Shown: positions 42,476 through 51,840, numbered from the stretch's first letter. The stretch is DNA of 64,000 bases from an uncultured Methanobrevibacter sp. (GCF_900314695.1 NZ_OMWD01000008.1:13047-77046), one strand, 5' to 3'. Translations and numbers: made by a program. Notes: generated from the letters alone by a model not told the origin.

Positions 42476-43465
42476 TTATATTAACTCCTTTACAATTGCT
42501 TTTGTAACGTCCATTGTGAATGCATTTCCACCTAAATCGGGTGTTCTAATTTTGCAATCTGCAATTACTTTTTCAACAGCTTTTTTAATGTCATTTGATA
42601 TCTCCCATTCTCCCAAATAATCCAGCATCATTGAAGCGGATAAAATCATGGAACATGGATTTGCAATATTTTTTCCTGCGATATCTGGCGCTGATCCATG
42701 CACTGGTTCAAATAATCCGTTGTGATCTCCGATGTTTCCTGATGGTGCAAGGCCCAGTCCTCCTACAAGTCCTGCACTTTCATCAGATAATATGTCTCCA
42801 AACAGGTTGCTTGAAACGATGACATTGAAGTTTTGAGGTTGGGTAAGTAGATACATTGCAGTTGCATCAACATAATAGTCTTCAGCAGTAATTTGTGGGT
42901 ATTGTTTGGCAACTTTGTAGAAACTTTCTTTAAATATTCCATCAGTCTTTTTCAATACATTGCTTTTGTGTACGCATGTGACCTTATTTTGACCTCTTTT
43001 TATGCATAAGTTAAAGGCGGCCTTTGAAATCCTTTCAGATGCTTTTTTGGTGATGTGTCGCTCTGCAATCATTTTTTCACAATCACCATATTCGACCTGT
43101 GAGTATAATCCTTCGGTATTTTCCCTAACTATTACAAAGTCAATATCATCACGTATGCAATTCACGCCCTTGTATGATTTTATGGGTCTGATGTTTGCAT
43201 ATACATTAAGTGCTTTCCTTAAATTAATAATTGGGCTTGGTTGGCCAGGTGTTGATGTGGATGCACCGAATAATACTGCATCACTTTTATTGGCTATCTT
43301 TATTGTCTCTTCAGGTAATGTTGTTCCTGTGTTGTTGAAACATTCAAAACCTGCTATTCCATATTCAAAACTAAATTCTAAATCTATTTTATCAAGTAAA
43401 TATTCGCAGGAATCCATTACTTCGTTTCCGATTCCGTCTCCACCAATTACTGCAATTTTATACAT
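42476..43465 (-). CDS. Isopropylmalate/homoisocitrate dehydrogenase family (LeuB/AksF)
   Basis: 329 residues. MYKIAVIGGDGIGNEVMDS start, NVYANIRPIKSY, IVRENTEGLYSQVEYG, KVTCVHKSNVLK, YYVDATAMYLLTQPQNFNVIVSSNLFGDILSDESAGLVGGLGLAPSGNIG and FEPVHGSAPDIAGKNIANP are family marks for beta-decarboxylating dehydrogenases. In methanogens the two paralogues are LeuB (leucine) and AksF (coenzyme B side chain); the N-Y-A-N-I-R-P form fits both. The downstream acyl-CoA ligase in the same operon does not settle it. Promoter region holds two GTTCGTA half-sites. Confidence 0.92.
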   Translation of the reverse strand: MYKIAVIGGDGIGNEVMDSCEYLLDKIDLEFSFEYGIAGFECFNNTGTTLPEETIKIANKSDAVLFGASTSTPGQPSPIINLRKALNVYANIRPIKSYKGVNCIRDDIDFVIVRENTEGLYSQVEYGDCEKMIAERHITKKASERISKAAFNLCIKRGQNKVTCVHKSNVLKKTDGIFKESFYKVAKQYPQITAEDYYVDATAMYLLTQPQNFNVIVSSNLFGDILSDESAGLVGGLGLAPSGNIGDHNGLFEPVHGSAPDIAGKNIANPCSMILSASMMLDYLGEWEISNDIKKAVEKVIADCKIRTPDLGGNAFTMDVTKAIVKELI

Positions 43466-43487
43466 TATTTTACCCTTAACACAATTT

Positions 43488-43549
43488 GTTCGTATATTAA
43501 TAATTTTGGTTTCATTCTATTTAATTGTAGTTTAATAATTTTGTTCGTA
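43488..43549. promoter_or_regulatory. Two GTTCGTA half-sites in a divergent promoter
   Basis: GTTCGTA at 43488-43494 and 43543-43549, 55 bp apart in the same orientation. The half-site is the one used in the TACGAA palindromes elsewhere, here between the LeuB/AksF-like gene (leftward) and the HEAT gene (rightward). Confidence 0.35.
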
Positions 43550-43641
43550 TACTATCGAAATACTTTTATATGACTAAACTATAATAGTATATTAATTACA
43601 TAAATATCAATAATTCATTATTGAATTTAAGAGGGATTGAA

Positions 43642-44106
43642 ATGGAAAGAAGTATCGATGAATTGATTGAATTGTTAAACGATAAAGATGATTTTGTTGT
43701 TGAAGATGCTGTTGGAGAATTAGAATTAAGGGCTGATGAATCATTAGACCCTTTAATTGATGCTTTATCTAGTAGAAAAAAACAAATTAGATTACATGCT
43801 GCTACTTTATTGGGTGCAATAAATGATCCTAAGGCTATTCCTGCTTTGATTGAAACTTTACATGATAATAATAAATTAGTTAGAAGAGAAGCATCAACCG
43901 CTTTAAGTCGTATGGGTGAACCTGCTGTAGAACCTTTAATCGAAACTTTAAACGATGAAGATTGGAGAGTTAGGGGGGCAGCCGCCTGGGCCTTAGGAAA
44001 CTTAGATGATGAAAGAGCTATTCCAGCACTTGAAAAATTACTTGACGATGAAAGTGGTTACGTAAAACAAGGTGCACAAAGCGCAATAGCTTCAATAAAA
44101 AAATAA
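43642..44106 (+). CDS. HEAT-repeat protein
   Basis: 154 residues from the ATG at 43642, with GAGGGATTGAA before it; an upstream TTG in frame is less likely. Four to five short HEAT/PBS-lyase-like repeats, for example D-E-S-L-D-P-L-I-D-A-L, D-P-K-A-I-P-A-L-I-E-T-L, G-E-P-A-V-E-P-L-I-E-T-L and D-E-R-A-I-P-A-L-E-K-L-L. A scaffold or chaperone-like protein; target unknown. Confidence 0.9.
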   Translation: MERSIDELIELLNDKDDFVVEDAVGELELRADESLDPLIDALSSRKKQIRLHAATLLGAINDPKAIPALIETLHDNNKLVRREASTALSRMGEPAVEPLIETLNDEDWRVRGAAAWALGNLDDERAIPALEKLLDDESGYVKQGAQSAIASIKK

Positions 44107-44142
44107 GATAATAAAGATATTATCTTAAACTTTTCTTTTTTT
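44105..44142 (+). terminator. Terminator of the HEAT gene
   Basis: Perfect 8-bp stem AAGATAAT / ATTATCTT with a 6-base loop, then TTTTCTTTTTTTT. Confidence 0.7.
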
Positions 44143-44149
44143 TGTTAAC

Positions 44150-45610
44150 TTAATTTTGATTTGATGGAGTTTTTCTTTTTGTAAATAGTAATGACAGCGC
44201 CAATACTCCAATAGAAATGATTGCGTAAACTGTTATTTCAAAGCTGTTTGCATTTGAAAACAATTTGAAAATTCCAAATCCCCAAAGTCCAAATAATATT
44301 ACTGGTGCAATATATTTGGTTATTGCTTTCCATAATCTACCTACTTTTATTGTTGAATGTTCATTTAAGACAGGTATTACATTATCAAGACCATATATCC
44401 ATCCGAATATTATTGCCTGAATTGGTATCAATAGCAAAACTCCAAACTGGTTTACAAAGGCATCTATTATTCCGATTAAGTAACTGCTGATTCCGGTTGT
44501 TAAAGTTACGGATATTATACAACCAATGATACAAAGTATTGTTGTTGTTTTCCTTCTGGACCAGCCTAATTTGGTGAGTGTTGAGTTTACCATCGGTTCA
44601 AACAGTCCCAATGCGGATGTAATTCCTGCAAATAGAATTGCTAAGAATAATAATGGTGCTAATATACGACCCATTGCACCCATGATATTGAAAATCATTG
44701 GGAATACGATAAATATCAGTCCGGTTCCTTCAGTAATTAGTTGCACCATTGGAGTTCCGGTTGTATATGACATGAATCCCAATATTGAAAAAACTCCAAA
44801 AGCAGTACAAACTTCAAAGGCAGAATTTGAAGCAACGACAAGAAATACATTGTCTGTTAGTTTGGAATTTTCAGGCAAATAACTTGCATAAGTGAGTGCT
44901 AAAGCTTCTCCAACACTTAATGAGAAAATAATCTGACCAAATGCAGCTAACCATATGTTTACATCATATAATTTGCTCCATGTTGGATTTAGTAAAGTAT
45001 TTATTCCAATATCTGCTCCAGGCAATGTTAATGCATAAACTATGATGATTCCCATAATGATAAACAGTAATGGTATAAGAATCTTGGAAGCTTTTCCAAT
45101 GCCCTTGTCAACGTCCTTATTTGATATGAACCACAAAATTGCCCATGTGATTATAACTCCGATTGTTGTGGGTATTAACAGGAAACTTGCATTACTTAAA
45201 TTAGAACTTCCTCCAACATTATTAACAAAGTATAATGCGGCATCAGTTCCCCAGCTGAATGTAATACTACTTAACAGATATACCAAATCCCAACTTAAAA
45301 TAACCATATAATAAATAGTAACTATAAATGCAAATATAACTAAAATCCAAGCTATTATCTCAAATTGAGGTCTGATTGATTTCATTATCTCTGTAAAGGA
45401 TTTCTTAAATGAAAATCCAATTCCATATTCCAAAATCAAAAATGGGATTCCCATTAGTGCGATTGCAACAAGGTAAGGTATAAAAAATGTTCCTCCTCCA
45501 TTGGTATACACTACATAACTAAAACGCCATATATTTCCTAATCCTACAGCAACACCTATCATTGCAAATAGAAATGATAATGTTGAATCCCATTGTGCTT
45601 GTTCAGACAT
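44150..45610 (-). CDS. Sodium-dependent transporter, neurotransmitter:sodium symporter family
   Basis: 486 residues from the ATG at 45608-45610 (MSEQAQWDSTLSFLFAMIGVAVGLGNIWRF); a longer frame upstream is not needed. About 11-12 helices. The unwound first helix with G-x-x-x-G-L-G-N-I-W-R-F, and FFIPYLVAIALMGIPFLILEYGIG, match the NSS family (LeuT fold). It probably imports an amino acid with Na+. Single gene, convergent with the HEAT gene. Confidence 0.93.
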   Translation of the reverse strand: MSEQAQWDSTLSFLFAMIGVAVGLGNIWRFSYVVYTNGGGTFFIPYLVAIALMGIPFLILEYGIGFSFKKSFTEIMKSIRPQFEIIAWILVIFAFIVTIYYMVILSWDLVYLLSSITFSWGTDAALYFVNNVGGSSNLSNASFLLIPTTIGVIITWAILWFISNKDVDKGIGKASKILIPLLFIIMGIIIVYALTLPGADIGINTLLNPTWSKLYDVNIWLAAFGQIIFSLSVGEALALTYASYLPENSKLTDNVFLVVASNSAFEVCTAFGVFSILGFMSYTTGTPMVQLITEGTGLIFIVFPMIFNIMGAMGRILAPLLFLAILFAGITSALGLFEPMVNSTLTKLGWSRRKTTTILCIIGCIISVTLTTGISSYLIGIIDAFVNQFGVLLLIPIQAIIFGWIYGLDNVIPVLNEHSTIKVGRLWKAITKYIAPVILFGLWGFGIFKLFSNANSFEITVYAIISIGVLALSLLFTKRKTPSNQN

Positions 45611-45734
45611 AATCGTTATTTTATTTATGTTGCTATAAATATTTTTTATCTTCATATTTTTTTTTAAAATTTCATTGTTGATATTTTCAACATTTAAATA
45701 GAAGTTTCTAATATATCTATATCTGGGTGTTAAA

Positions 45735-46268
45735 ATGAGAATAGTTATATTGAAAGGAAGTCCGAATATTGAGGGTTCATCAAATATGCTTGCAAAAAAC
45801 TTTTCTAAAGGTGCAATCGAAGCAGGTCATGAAGTTAAAGAGGTTGATGTCGCTAATGCAAACATTTCTCCATGTATTGGTTGTGTTCATTGTGGATATG
45901 AAGGGGAATGTGTTTTAAATGATGATATGAATGAAATTCGCAGTGATATTCTTAAATCAGACATGTTAGTATTAGTTACACCGTTATATTATTATGGGAT
46001 GTCTGCTCAACTTAAAACTTTAATTGACAGGTTCTGTTCGAGGAATTTTTCAATTCAGAGGAAAAATTTCAAATCAGCACTTCTAACCGTAGCGTATAAT
46101 GCAGATGACTGGACATTTGATGCTTTGGAAGCCCATTATGATACTTTAATCAGATATCTTAATTTGGATGATTGTGGAAGAGTTTTGGGTTATGGTTGCG
46201 GAACTCCGGCAATGACAAAACGTTCTAGATATCCTGATGAGGCTTACAATTTAGGCAAAAGCTTGTAA
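45735..46268 (+). CDS. Flavodoxin-like iron-sulfur flavoprotein / NAD(P)H-dependent reductase
   Basis: 177 residues. KGSPNIEGSSNMLAKNFSKGAIEAGHEV is the FMN phosphate loop; CIGCVHCGYEGECVLNDDM is the C-x-x-C-x-x-C...C motif typical of iron-sulfur flavoproteins, and VLVTPLYYYGMSAQLKTLIDRF follows. It could reduce quinones, oxygen species or metals in the cytoplasm. Stop is 6 bp from the leftward gene (convergent). Confidence 0.88.
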   Translation: MRIVILKGSPNIEGSSNMLAKNFSKGAIEAGHEVKEVDVANANISPCIGCVHCGYEGECVLNDDMNEIRSDILKSDMLVLVTPLYYYGMSAQLKTLIDRFCSRNFSIQRKNFKSALLTVAYNADDWTFDALEAHYDTLIRYLNLDDCGRVLGYGCGTPAMTKRSRYPDEAYNLGKSL

Positions 46269-46274
46269 TGTTTT

Positions 46275-46925
46275 TCACTTTAAAACAATAGCTTTGTCTA
46301 TCATTCCAATTAAAATCTTGTTTATCGGATTTTTAAATGATAATGGATGTTCTTTTGGATAATCCTTGCTAAATGGGAGTACTTTAAAACTGCTCATGCA
46401 ACGGTCGGTTGATCTAAGTGCAAAATATGCCTTATAATCTCCATCAAAGATATTTATCATCAAACCAACATCATCTGTTCTTCCGGGAGCACTAATTCCT
46501 TCTTCGGCATAAACTTTGAATTTTTTCACGGCATATGATGAAATTAGTCCATATTCAACTAAATATTCATATTCATCTTCTTCAAGATCATAATCATCAT
46601 ATTCAATTACTTCGCTGCAATCTTCATCAGGAATGTTTAAATTTGAGGCGCAATAACCTAGGGAAATATAAATTCCATCATGGTCAAGAGCTTTGGAAAT
46701 GATATCGTAATATAGATTGTCCAGTGGTTGTGACTTGTATCTATCTCCTAAGATTTCTGGAACGGTATGTGTCATTCCTCCATCTTCGATTACTGTACAG
46801 TAGAAGTGCTTTTCACCTAAATAACCAGCAGTTGTTGCTTTTTCAATTGTCTCTTTAATGTCGATATTATTTGCATTTTCAATTTTTTCAGCAATTTTTA
46901 AGGCTTCAAAATCACTTATCATCAT
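46275..46925 (-). CDS. Hypothetical protein, coupled to the phosphodiesterase gene
   Basis: 216 residues from the ATG at 46923-46925, with GTGGTA before it; the start overlaps the end of the upstream gene by 14 bp. The acidic region VIEYDDYDLEEDEYEYLVEYG and DDVGLMINIFDGDYKAYFALRSTD stand out. No cysteine pairs of metal type, no membrane segments. Family not recognised. Coupling suggests it works with the holin-like/phosphodiesterase protein. Confidence 0.6.
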   Translation of the reverse strand: MMISDFEALKIAEKIENANNIDIKETIEKATTAGYLGEKHFYCTVIEDGGMTHTVPEILGDRYKSQPLDNLYYDIISKALDHDGIYISLGYCASNLNIPDEDCSEVIEYDDYDLEEDEYEYLVEYGLISSYAVKKFKVYAEEGISAPGRTDDVGLMINIFDGDYKAYFALRSTDRCMSSFKVLPFSKDYPKEHPLSFKNPINKILIGMIDKAIVLK

Positions 46926-48903
46926 TACCACTTTCTTTTAAAATCTTTAAGTTTTCTTTTAATATTTTGTAAATGCTTTCTGCTCCAATTATATCTTCAT
47001 CAGGCACCTTCCAGCCGGAAGGATATAGAATAAATGGTTTTGATTGGCTTCCACCAGCTCCTCCATGACTTCCAACAAGCTCTTCAAATGCACAGACTTC
47101 GTCATTTTCAGAATCATAAAAGCTATTGACTAAAATGTCTGGACTATATTTGAATGAGCTATTTCTTTTTAGATGTTGGACAATATTGTCTCCAAAACCT
47201 TCAAGTGGGTTTTCACCTTCGATTTCATTAGTATCCAAATAATAAGTACCGTTCTTGCCGATTGCCAAATCTCCTCTTTCAGATGACCTGACTAGGATGA
47301 ATCCAATATATTCGTTTTTAACAATTTCAGATATTAATTCTGGAAACAGTTCATTAATTTCTTCATAAGTTAATCTATGGCGCCATTGGGTTAAATAAAT
47401 CATTGCAAGATTTCCTGAAGCCAGTACAATAACTTCTGAATCTGATAATTCTTTTTTCTCTTCCTCACGACTTCTATTTTTAATGCTGTCAATCTGTTTG
47501 GAAAAAGGCACAAATGTTTCTGCATAGTGTTCTTCATTTGAAGACATTTTTGCATACATTGCAATGTCCTGAGGGAGCAATGATTTGATAAAGTCTTCAA
47601 AAGATTCACCGTATCTCTGTTTAAATGTAGCGCCGTTGGTTTGACCGTGATCTGATTGAATGACAAATTCATAGTCTCGAGGTGAATATTTATTTCCATA
47701 AATTAGGCGGGCAATCTGTTTATCCATTCCTTTAAGTGAAAACCATGCATCTCTGCCTCTAACTCCTGAATGATGGGCTATTTCATCGTAGCCTAAATAT
47801 GTAGAATATGCAACGTCAATGTCTCCAATCATCATGTCTCCAATTAATGTTCCAGTATTTATTTCTCTCATAAATACGTTTGTTCCTGCTCTTGTCGGAA
47901 TGTAAGATAATTTTCTTCTAATTCTCGGTTGTATATTTAATGCTCTATACATTATTTGTGATATTATTTCTAAAATCATTTCTGCAAAGAATAATAAGAC
48001 TATACGTGCGAAATTGCTGGAGTTTGAAAAAATAGAAAACCATGCCTTGTTATATAATTTCTGCAGGTCTGTAATTTTACTGAATGTGAAAATTACATTA
48101 TCAGTATCTCCGGAAAATAGATTGGACCTGCTTGCCCCATTATCTACTAACAATCCATCCCCATTTGAAATTCTTTCTTCCAACGTTTTGACTTTTATTG
48201 CCCCGGAACATTCCATTATCTGATTGTCATTTTCTTTTTCAACCCATCTGAATGCAGTAATATCTTCATTATTTCCATGCAGAATTCCTGCCTGACTGGC
48301 ACCGGTTTGTGAAGATAAATCGGTTTCCCACATTCTTAGAGTATGGCTTTTATTATCAAGCATTGATTTGACAGTAGGCATATATCCTTTATCTATTGCT
48401 TCGCATAAAACATCATATGCAAGTCCATCAATTTCTATTATGATTACTCCTGGATATTTTTTTATGTCACCTTTTCTTTTCTTTGTTGCATCCCTTAGAA
48501 CTGACCTGTAATATGAACTAGTATCTTCAATTGTTACGAGTGTTGAAAGGATTGTTGTCAATAATGCCATGGCCAATGGTGCTAATATCACTCCCCAACC
48601 GGTAATGGTTATGTCGAAAAATGGTGCAAAAATCTGAAGCAGAATCCCATTTAAAACTAGTGTTCCCACTCCAAAAGTCAAAACTAGAAATGGCATCAAT
48701 ATTCTTGTTAATATTGGCCAGAATATGGCATTAATAAAACTGATGAATATGACAAACAATGCCACTTCGTCGAATCTGCTCACGTCAACGCCCAATCCAA
48801 AAAAACTAATTAAGTATAATCCTATTATGTTTCCTATAAAGATTATTAAACTTCTTTTTAATGTTATTCGTGGAGGCTTATCATATTCGCTAACATGTTC
48901 CAT
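46912..48903 (-). CDS. Fusion: phage holin-like membrane domain and type I phosphodiesterase/alkaline phosphatase domain
   Basis: 663 residues. Residues 10-125 carry four helices like the phage holin family 4 domain (SLIIFIGNIIGLYLISFFGLGVDV, FINAIFWPILTRILMPFLVLTFGVGTLVLNGILLQ). From about 150 an alkaline-phosphatase-like domain: VIIIEIDGLAYDVL (metal Asp), SSQTGASQAG (Thr nucleophile), YDEIAHHSG (D, H), VIQSDHGQTNG (D-H), SHGGAGG. Hydrolase sites are intact; it may act on nucleotides or phospho-glycans at the membrane. A short hypothetical gene follows, coupled. Confidence 0.82.
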   Translation of the reverse strand: MEHVSEYDKPPRITLKRSLIIFIGNIIGLYLISFFGLGVDVSRFDEVALFVIFISFINAIFWPILTRILMPFLVLTFGVGTLVLNGILLQIFAPFFDITITGWGVILAPLAMALLTTILSTLVTIEDTSSYYRSVLRDATKKRKGDIKKYPGVIIIEIDGLAYDVLCEAIDKGYMPTVKSMLDNKSHTLRMWETDLSSQTGASQAGILHGNNEDITAFRWVEKENDNQIMECSGAIKVKTLEERISNGDGLLVDNGASRSNLFSGDTDNVIFTFSKITDLQKLYNKAWFSIFSNSSNFARIVLLFFAEMILEIISQIMYRALNIQPRIRRKLSYIPTRAGTNVFMREINTGTLIGDMMIGDIDVAYSTYLGYDEIAHHSGVRGRDAWFSLKGMDKQIARLIYGNKYSPRDYEFVIQSDHGQTNGATFKQRYGESFEDFIKSLLPQDIAMYAKMSSNEEHYAETFVPFSKQIDSIKNRSREEEKKELSDSEVIVLASGNLAMIYLTQWRHRLTYEEINELFPELISEIVKNEYIGFILVRSSERGDLAIGKNGTYYLDTNEIEGENPLEGFGDNIVQHLKRNSSFKYSPDILVNSFYDSENDEVCAFEELVGSHGGAGGSQSKPFILYPSGWKVPDEDIIGAESIYKILKENLKILKESGNDDK

Positions 48904-48937
48904 ATGTTTATTTATGTTTTTCTTTTAAAAATATTAT

Positions 48938-49462
48938 CTATATTATTTCAAAAATTTCGTTTATTGTATCAACTTTTTTAAATAATTCTTCTTGTTTGTA
49001 TAGAAATCCTTTTTCACTCATTTCCTCAATCATTTCAAGCATCTTATCAAAGAAGCCCTCAATGTTGAAAACGATAATCTCTTTATCGTGTTGTTTTAAC
49101 TTTCTGAGGGTTATAATTTCAAAAAATTCATCTAGAGTTCCTATTCCTCCGGGCGTTATTATGAATGCATCTGAATTTTCTAAAAATTTCTTTTTTCGCT
49201 CGTCCATTGAATCAACATAAATGAATTCGTCGCACTGTTTGCATAGCGGTTCGAAATTTCCAATCCATTCTGGAGCTATTCCGATTGATGTTCCATTATT
49301 GTCATGAATTCCTTTTGCACATGCACCCATCATGCCAGTATCTCCTCCGCCAAAGACTAAACTGTGTCCATGCTTGGCAATTTCACGGCCTAATTCATAA
49401 GCGCAATTGGTATATTTTGGGTCTATTTTTCTACTTCCTGATCCATATAAACAAATTTTCAT
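48938..49462 (-). CDS. LOG-family protein (TIGR00730-like Rossmann fold)
   Basis: 174 residues from the ATG at 49460-49462; a longer frame would begin inside the neighbouring gene. MKICLYGSGSRKIDPKY, LVFGGGDTGMMGACAKG, SMDERKKKFLENSDAFIITPGGIGTLDEFFE carry the conserved R and the P-G-G-x-G-T-x-x-E motif. LOG-fold enzymes release free cytokinin bases from nucleotides in plants; archaeal members are of unknown substrate (nucleotide monophosphates are likely). Confidence 0.9.
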   Translation of the reverse strand: MKICLYGSGSRKIDPKYTNCAYELGREIAKHGHSLVFGGGDTGMMGACAKGIHDNNGTSIGIAPEWIGNFEPLCKQCDEFIYVDSMDERKKKFLENSDAFIITPGGIGTLDEFFEIITLRKLKQHDKEIIVFNIEGFFDKMLEMIEEMSEKGFLYKQEELFKKVDTINEIFEII

Positions 49463-49472
49463 AAAATCATCT

Positions 49473-50024
49473 CTAAATATCGGGGGTTTGCTCAGCCAAA
49501 CATAAGTGGCAGATTGCATTAACATTATCCTTTTGATTATCTTTAACCGGACAGAAGAATTCGCCATTCCTCTTTTCTACCTTTAGACTTCCAGGAAATT
49601 CACAACCTACTGGATGAATTGGTTCTTCTAAGATAAATGTGGTGTATAGGGCTGTAATTACATAGATTAGTGGGAATTTGTCGTCTTTTTGATCCGACAG
49701 CCTTTCCTTTTCAAATGTCCTTTTCAGCATAGGAAATGAACTGTCAAATGATTTTTTATCAATAATTTCATTATCGTAACTGTCATTGTTGAGGACTTCT
49801 TTCATTCGAAGTATAAAATATTTTATATAGATTTTTAAATATTTTTCACGATAATTAGCATGAACAAACTTTCCATCTTTTCTCATTCGTGCTGTAGCCA
49901 TCATCAAATCATGCACTGATATTTCTGCAGCATATTTTTTAAGAATTATCATTAATTCATCACGGGTAATGTTATCTTTTTTGGATAATTCCATTAGTTC
50001 ATCTAATATCTCCTCTGGTTTCAT
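49473..50024 (-). CDS. DUF2115 (UPF0305) protein
   Basis: 183 residues, MKPEEILDELMELSKK start. The C-terminal C-P-V-K-D-N and CHLCLAEQT cysteines with HPVGCEFPGSL match the DUF2115 archaeal family, which probably binds a metal or cluster by Cys. It lies 10 bp upstream of the LOG gene on the same strand. Function unknown. Confidence 0.8.
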   Translation of the reverse strand: MKPEEILDELMELSKKDNITRDELMIILKKYAAEISVHDLMMATARMRKDGKFVHANYREKYLKIYIKYFILRMKEVLNNDSYDNEIIDKKSFDSSFPMLKRTFEKERLSDQKDDKFPLIYVITALYTTFILEEPIHPVGCEFPGSLKVEKRNGEFFCPVKDNQKDNVNAICHLCLAEQTPDI

Positions 50025-50100
50025 GTGTAAGTTTATTTATTTTTAAAGATAAAAATACTTTAATATTTTAAAATCAATAATAAATAATTGGTTGATAGTT

Positions 50101-50745
50101 ATGGCTGAAAATTTCATGGAAATTTCTAAGGAAGATATCGAAATTGTTGAAAATGCATTGAAAGTTAATTCAGATTATAAACCTAAAAATGATAATTTCA
50201 ATGTAAAATCATTTAAAAAAGGAAAAGAAATAGTATTGATACAATATGTCGCCAATGTGGAAAATGAATTGGTTTTTCAAACTAAAGAAGAAAACGGCAA
50301 ATATTATATTTCAGATACTTTTGCATTGTTCCAGGACAATATTATAAATGGTAATGTGTCAAGGGATGTTTTCCAATCAGTAAATAAATATTTCCATGAT
50401 GTTATATCAGATGAAAGCAATGATTTTTCAGAGGAAAAGGAAGAGCTGATTAATTTTTTAATGTTGACTGAAGAGTATGATGAAAGTCAGCTTCAGACTG
50501 ACTTGGATCCTTCAAAGATTCGTGAAGATTATAAAAAGGATTATGATAGGATATACTCTGATGATTCCATGAACCGGGTTGAAAAAAGTTTAGCCTTAAA
50601 GGAATTGTTGCACATGTCTATCTGTCAGGTTGTTAATGACCTTGAGCTATTTTTCACAAGACCTGTTGATTTAACTCCTGAAGAGATAGCTGAAAAAGAT
50701 AAACAGGAAGCTAAAGCTTTGGAAAATGAAATGCAATTATCTTAA
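50101..50745 (+). CDS. DUF2150-like archaeal protein
   Basis: 214 residues from the ATG at 50101 (an upstream TTG is less likely). MAENFMEISKEDIEIVENAL start; no cysteines, no membrane helix. The C-terminal tail is helical and charged (EEIAEKDKQEAKALENEMQL), possibly a coiled coil. Resembles methanogen proteins of the DUF2150 type, though I recognise this only by overall features. Followed by a wHTH-like gene. Confidence 0.55.
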   Translation: MAENFMEISKEDIEIVENALKVNSDYKPKNDNFNVKSFKKGKEIVLIQYVANVENELVFQTKEENGKYYISDTFALFQDNIINGNVSRDVFQSVNKYFHDVISDESNDFSEEKEELINFLMLTEEYDESQLQTDLDPSKIREDYKKDYDRIYSDDSMNRVEKSLALKELLHMSICQVVNDLELFFTRPVDLTPEEIAEKDKQEAKALENEMQLS

Positions 50746-50799
50746 GTTTTTCATTTTCAACATAACTATAAGTAATAGTTTTTACATAATTTGTATTAT

Positions 50800-51267
50800 A
50801 TGATTGCTATCACTAAAAACGAAGAAGTTGTTCTAAACCAGATTAATATATTTTCCATTGAATATCCTGAAGGAATCCCTGTTGGTGTTTTAAGAAAGGA
50901 TTTAGGGTTTCATGAATATGATTTGGTGGAGATTATAAAGGAACTTGAAGATAAAGATTTGGTTATCTTCAATGATAATAAGGTTTCTTTATCAGAATAT
51001 GAAAAGGAAATCAACACTGTTAATTCTAAAAAGGATTTAGAGGAATTGGAATTAAACATTAAGGAAAAAGAATCCTATGAATTGATTCAAAATTTGGTTG
51101 ATGATAAAAATCTCATATCAAAATACACTTTGGAAGGACATCTTTTGTATGGTGATTTAAAATTGTCTAATTTTAGAATGTATCATATTATTTTATCTTT
51201 GCAGAATAAAGGCCTTTTAAAACCCATCGTTAAGGATGATGGCGAATATTATCTGTTGGTAGGATAA
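50800..51267 (+). CDS. Winged-helix-like hypothetical protein
   Basis: 155 residues from the ATG at 50800. Two winged-helix-like segments: VVLNQINIFSIEYPEGIPVGVLRKDLGFHEYDLVEIIKELEDKDLVI and, at the end, ISKYTLEGHLLYGDLKLSNFRMYHIILSLQNKGLLKPI. Possibly a DNA-binding regulator; no family named. Two genes upstream of nikR on the same strand. Confidence 0.55.
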   Translation: MIAITKNEEVVLNQINIFSIEYPEGIPVGVLRKDLGFHEYDLVEIIKELEDKDLVIFNDNKVSLSEYEKEINTVNSKKDLEELELNIKEKESYELIQNLVDDKNLISKYTLEGHLLYGDLKLSNFRMYHIILSLQNKGLLKPIVKDDGEYYLLVG

Positions 51268-51387
51268 TATTTTTTCCATATAACATATTAAATCAGTAAT
51301 ATTTTTTTTCATTTTAATCATAATATTTATATAATTTAATAAATATAAAATGTAATTATATAATTTAATGTTTTGATGTGTTTTGTT

Positions 51388-51840
51388 ATGATGAGAATTA
51401 GTATGTCTTTACCTAAAAAATTATTATCTGATTTTGATGAGGTATTAAAAGAACGGGGATATCAGTCCCGTTCAAAAGGAATTCGTGATGCACTTCAAGA
51501 TTATATTGTTAGATATCAATGGATGAACTCTATGGAAGGTCAAAGAATTGGTATTATAACTATCATCTATGATCATCACTATACAGGCGTAATGGAAAAC
51601 CTTGCAGAAATTCAACACAGCTTTAGAAATGAAATCAACACAAGTATGCATATTCACATGACTGACAAATACTGTATGGAAATTGTAGTCGTTAATGGGG
51701 ATATTGCTGAAATCCGTGATTTGACTGAAAGAATCATGAGGCTTAAGGGTGTTGAACACGTAAAACTTACAAGTACTGCAAATGGAGAAGAATTTAGTGA
51801 ACCTGGCCACAGTCATGAACATGGTCATCATCATCACTAA
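51388..51840 (+). CDS. nikR: Nickel-responsive transcriptional regulator
   Basis: 150 residues from the ATG at 51388 (51391 is an equal choice). Ribbon-helix-helix RISMSLPKKLLSDFDEVLKERGYQSRSKGIRDALQDY, then the ACT-like nickel domain with MHIHMTDKYCMEI, holding the H-x-H and Cys nickel ligands. It represses nickel uptake when Ni is plentiful, of clear value to a methanogen using nickel enzymes. The C-terminus has an unusual extra His tail (GHSHEHGHHHH). Confidence 0.95.
   Translation: MMRISMSLPKKLLSDFDEVLKERGYQSRSKGIRDALQDYIVRYQWMNSMEGQRIGIITIIYDHHYTGVMENLAEIQHSFRNEINTSMHIHMTDKYCMEIVVVNGDIAEIRDLTERIMRLKGVEHVKLTSTANGEEFSEPGHSHEHGHHHH

Noticed and set aside
43488..43549. A full TACGAA palindrome before the HEAT gene
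   Set aside because: Only direct GTTCGTA half-sites are present; the left arms are degraded, so it was listed only as half-sites.
49463..49567. 35-residue N-terminal extension of the LOG protein
   Set aside because: It overlaps the DUF2115 gene, and the Rossmann start MKICLYGSGS is at 49462.
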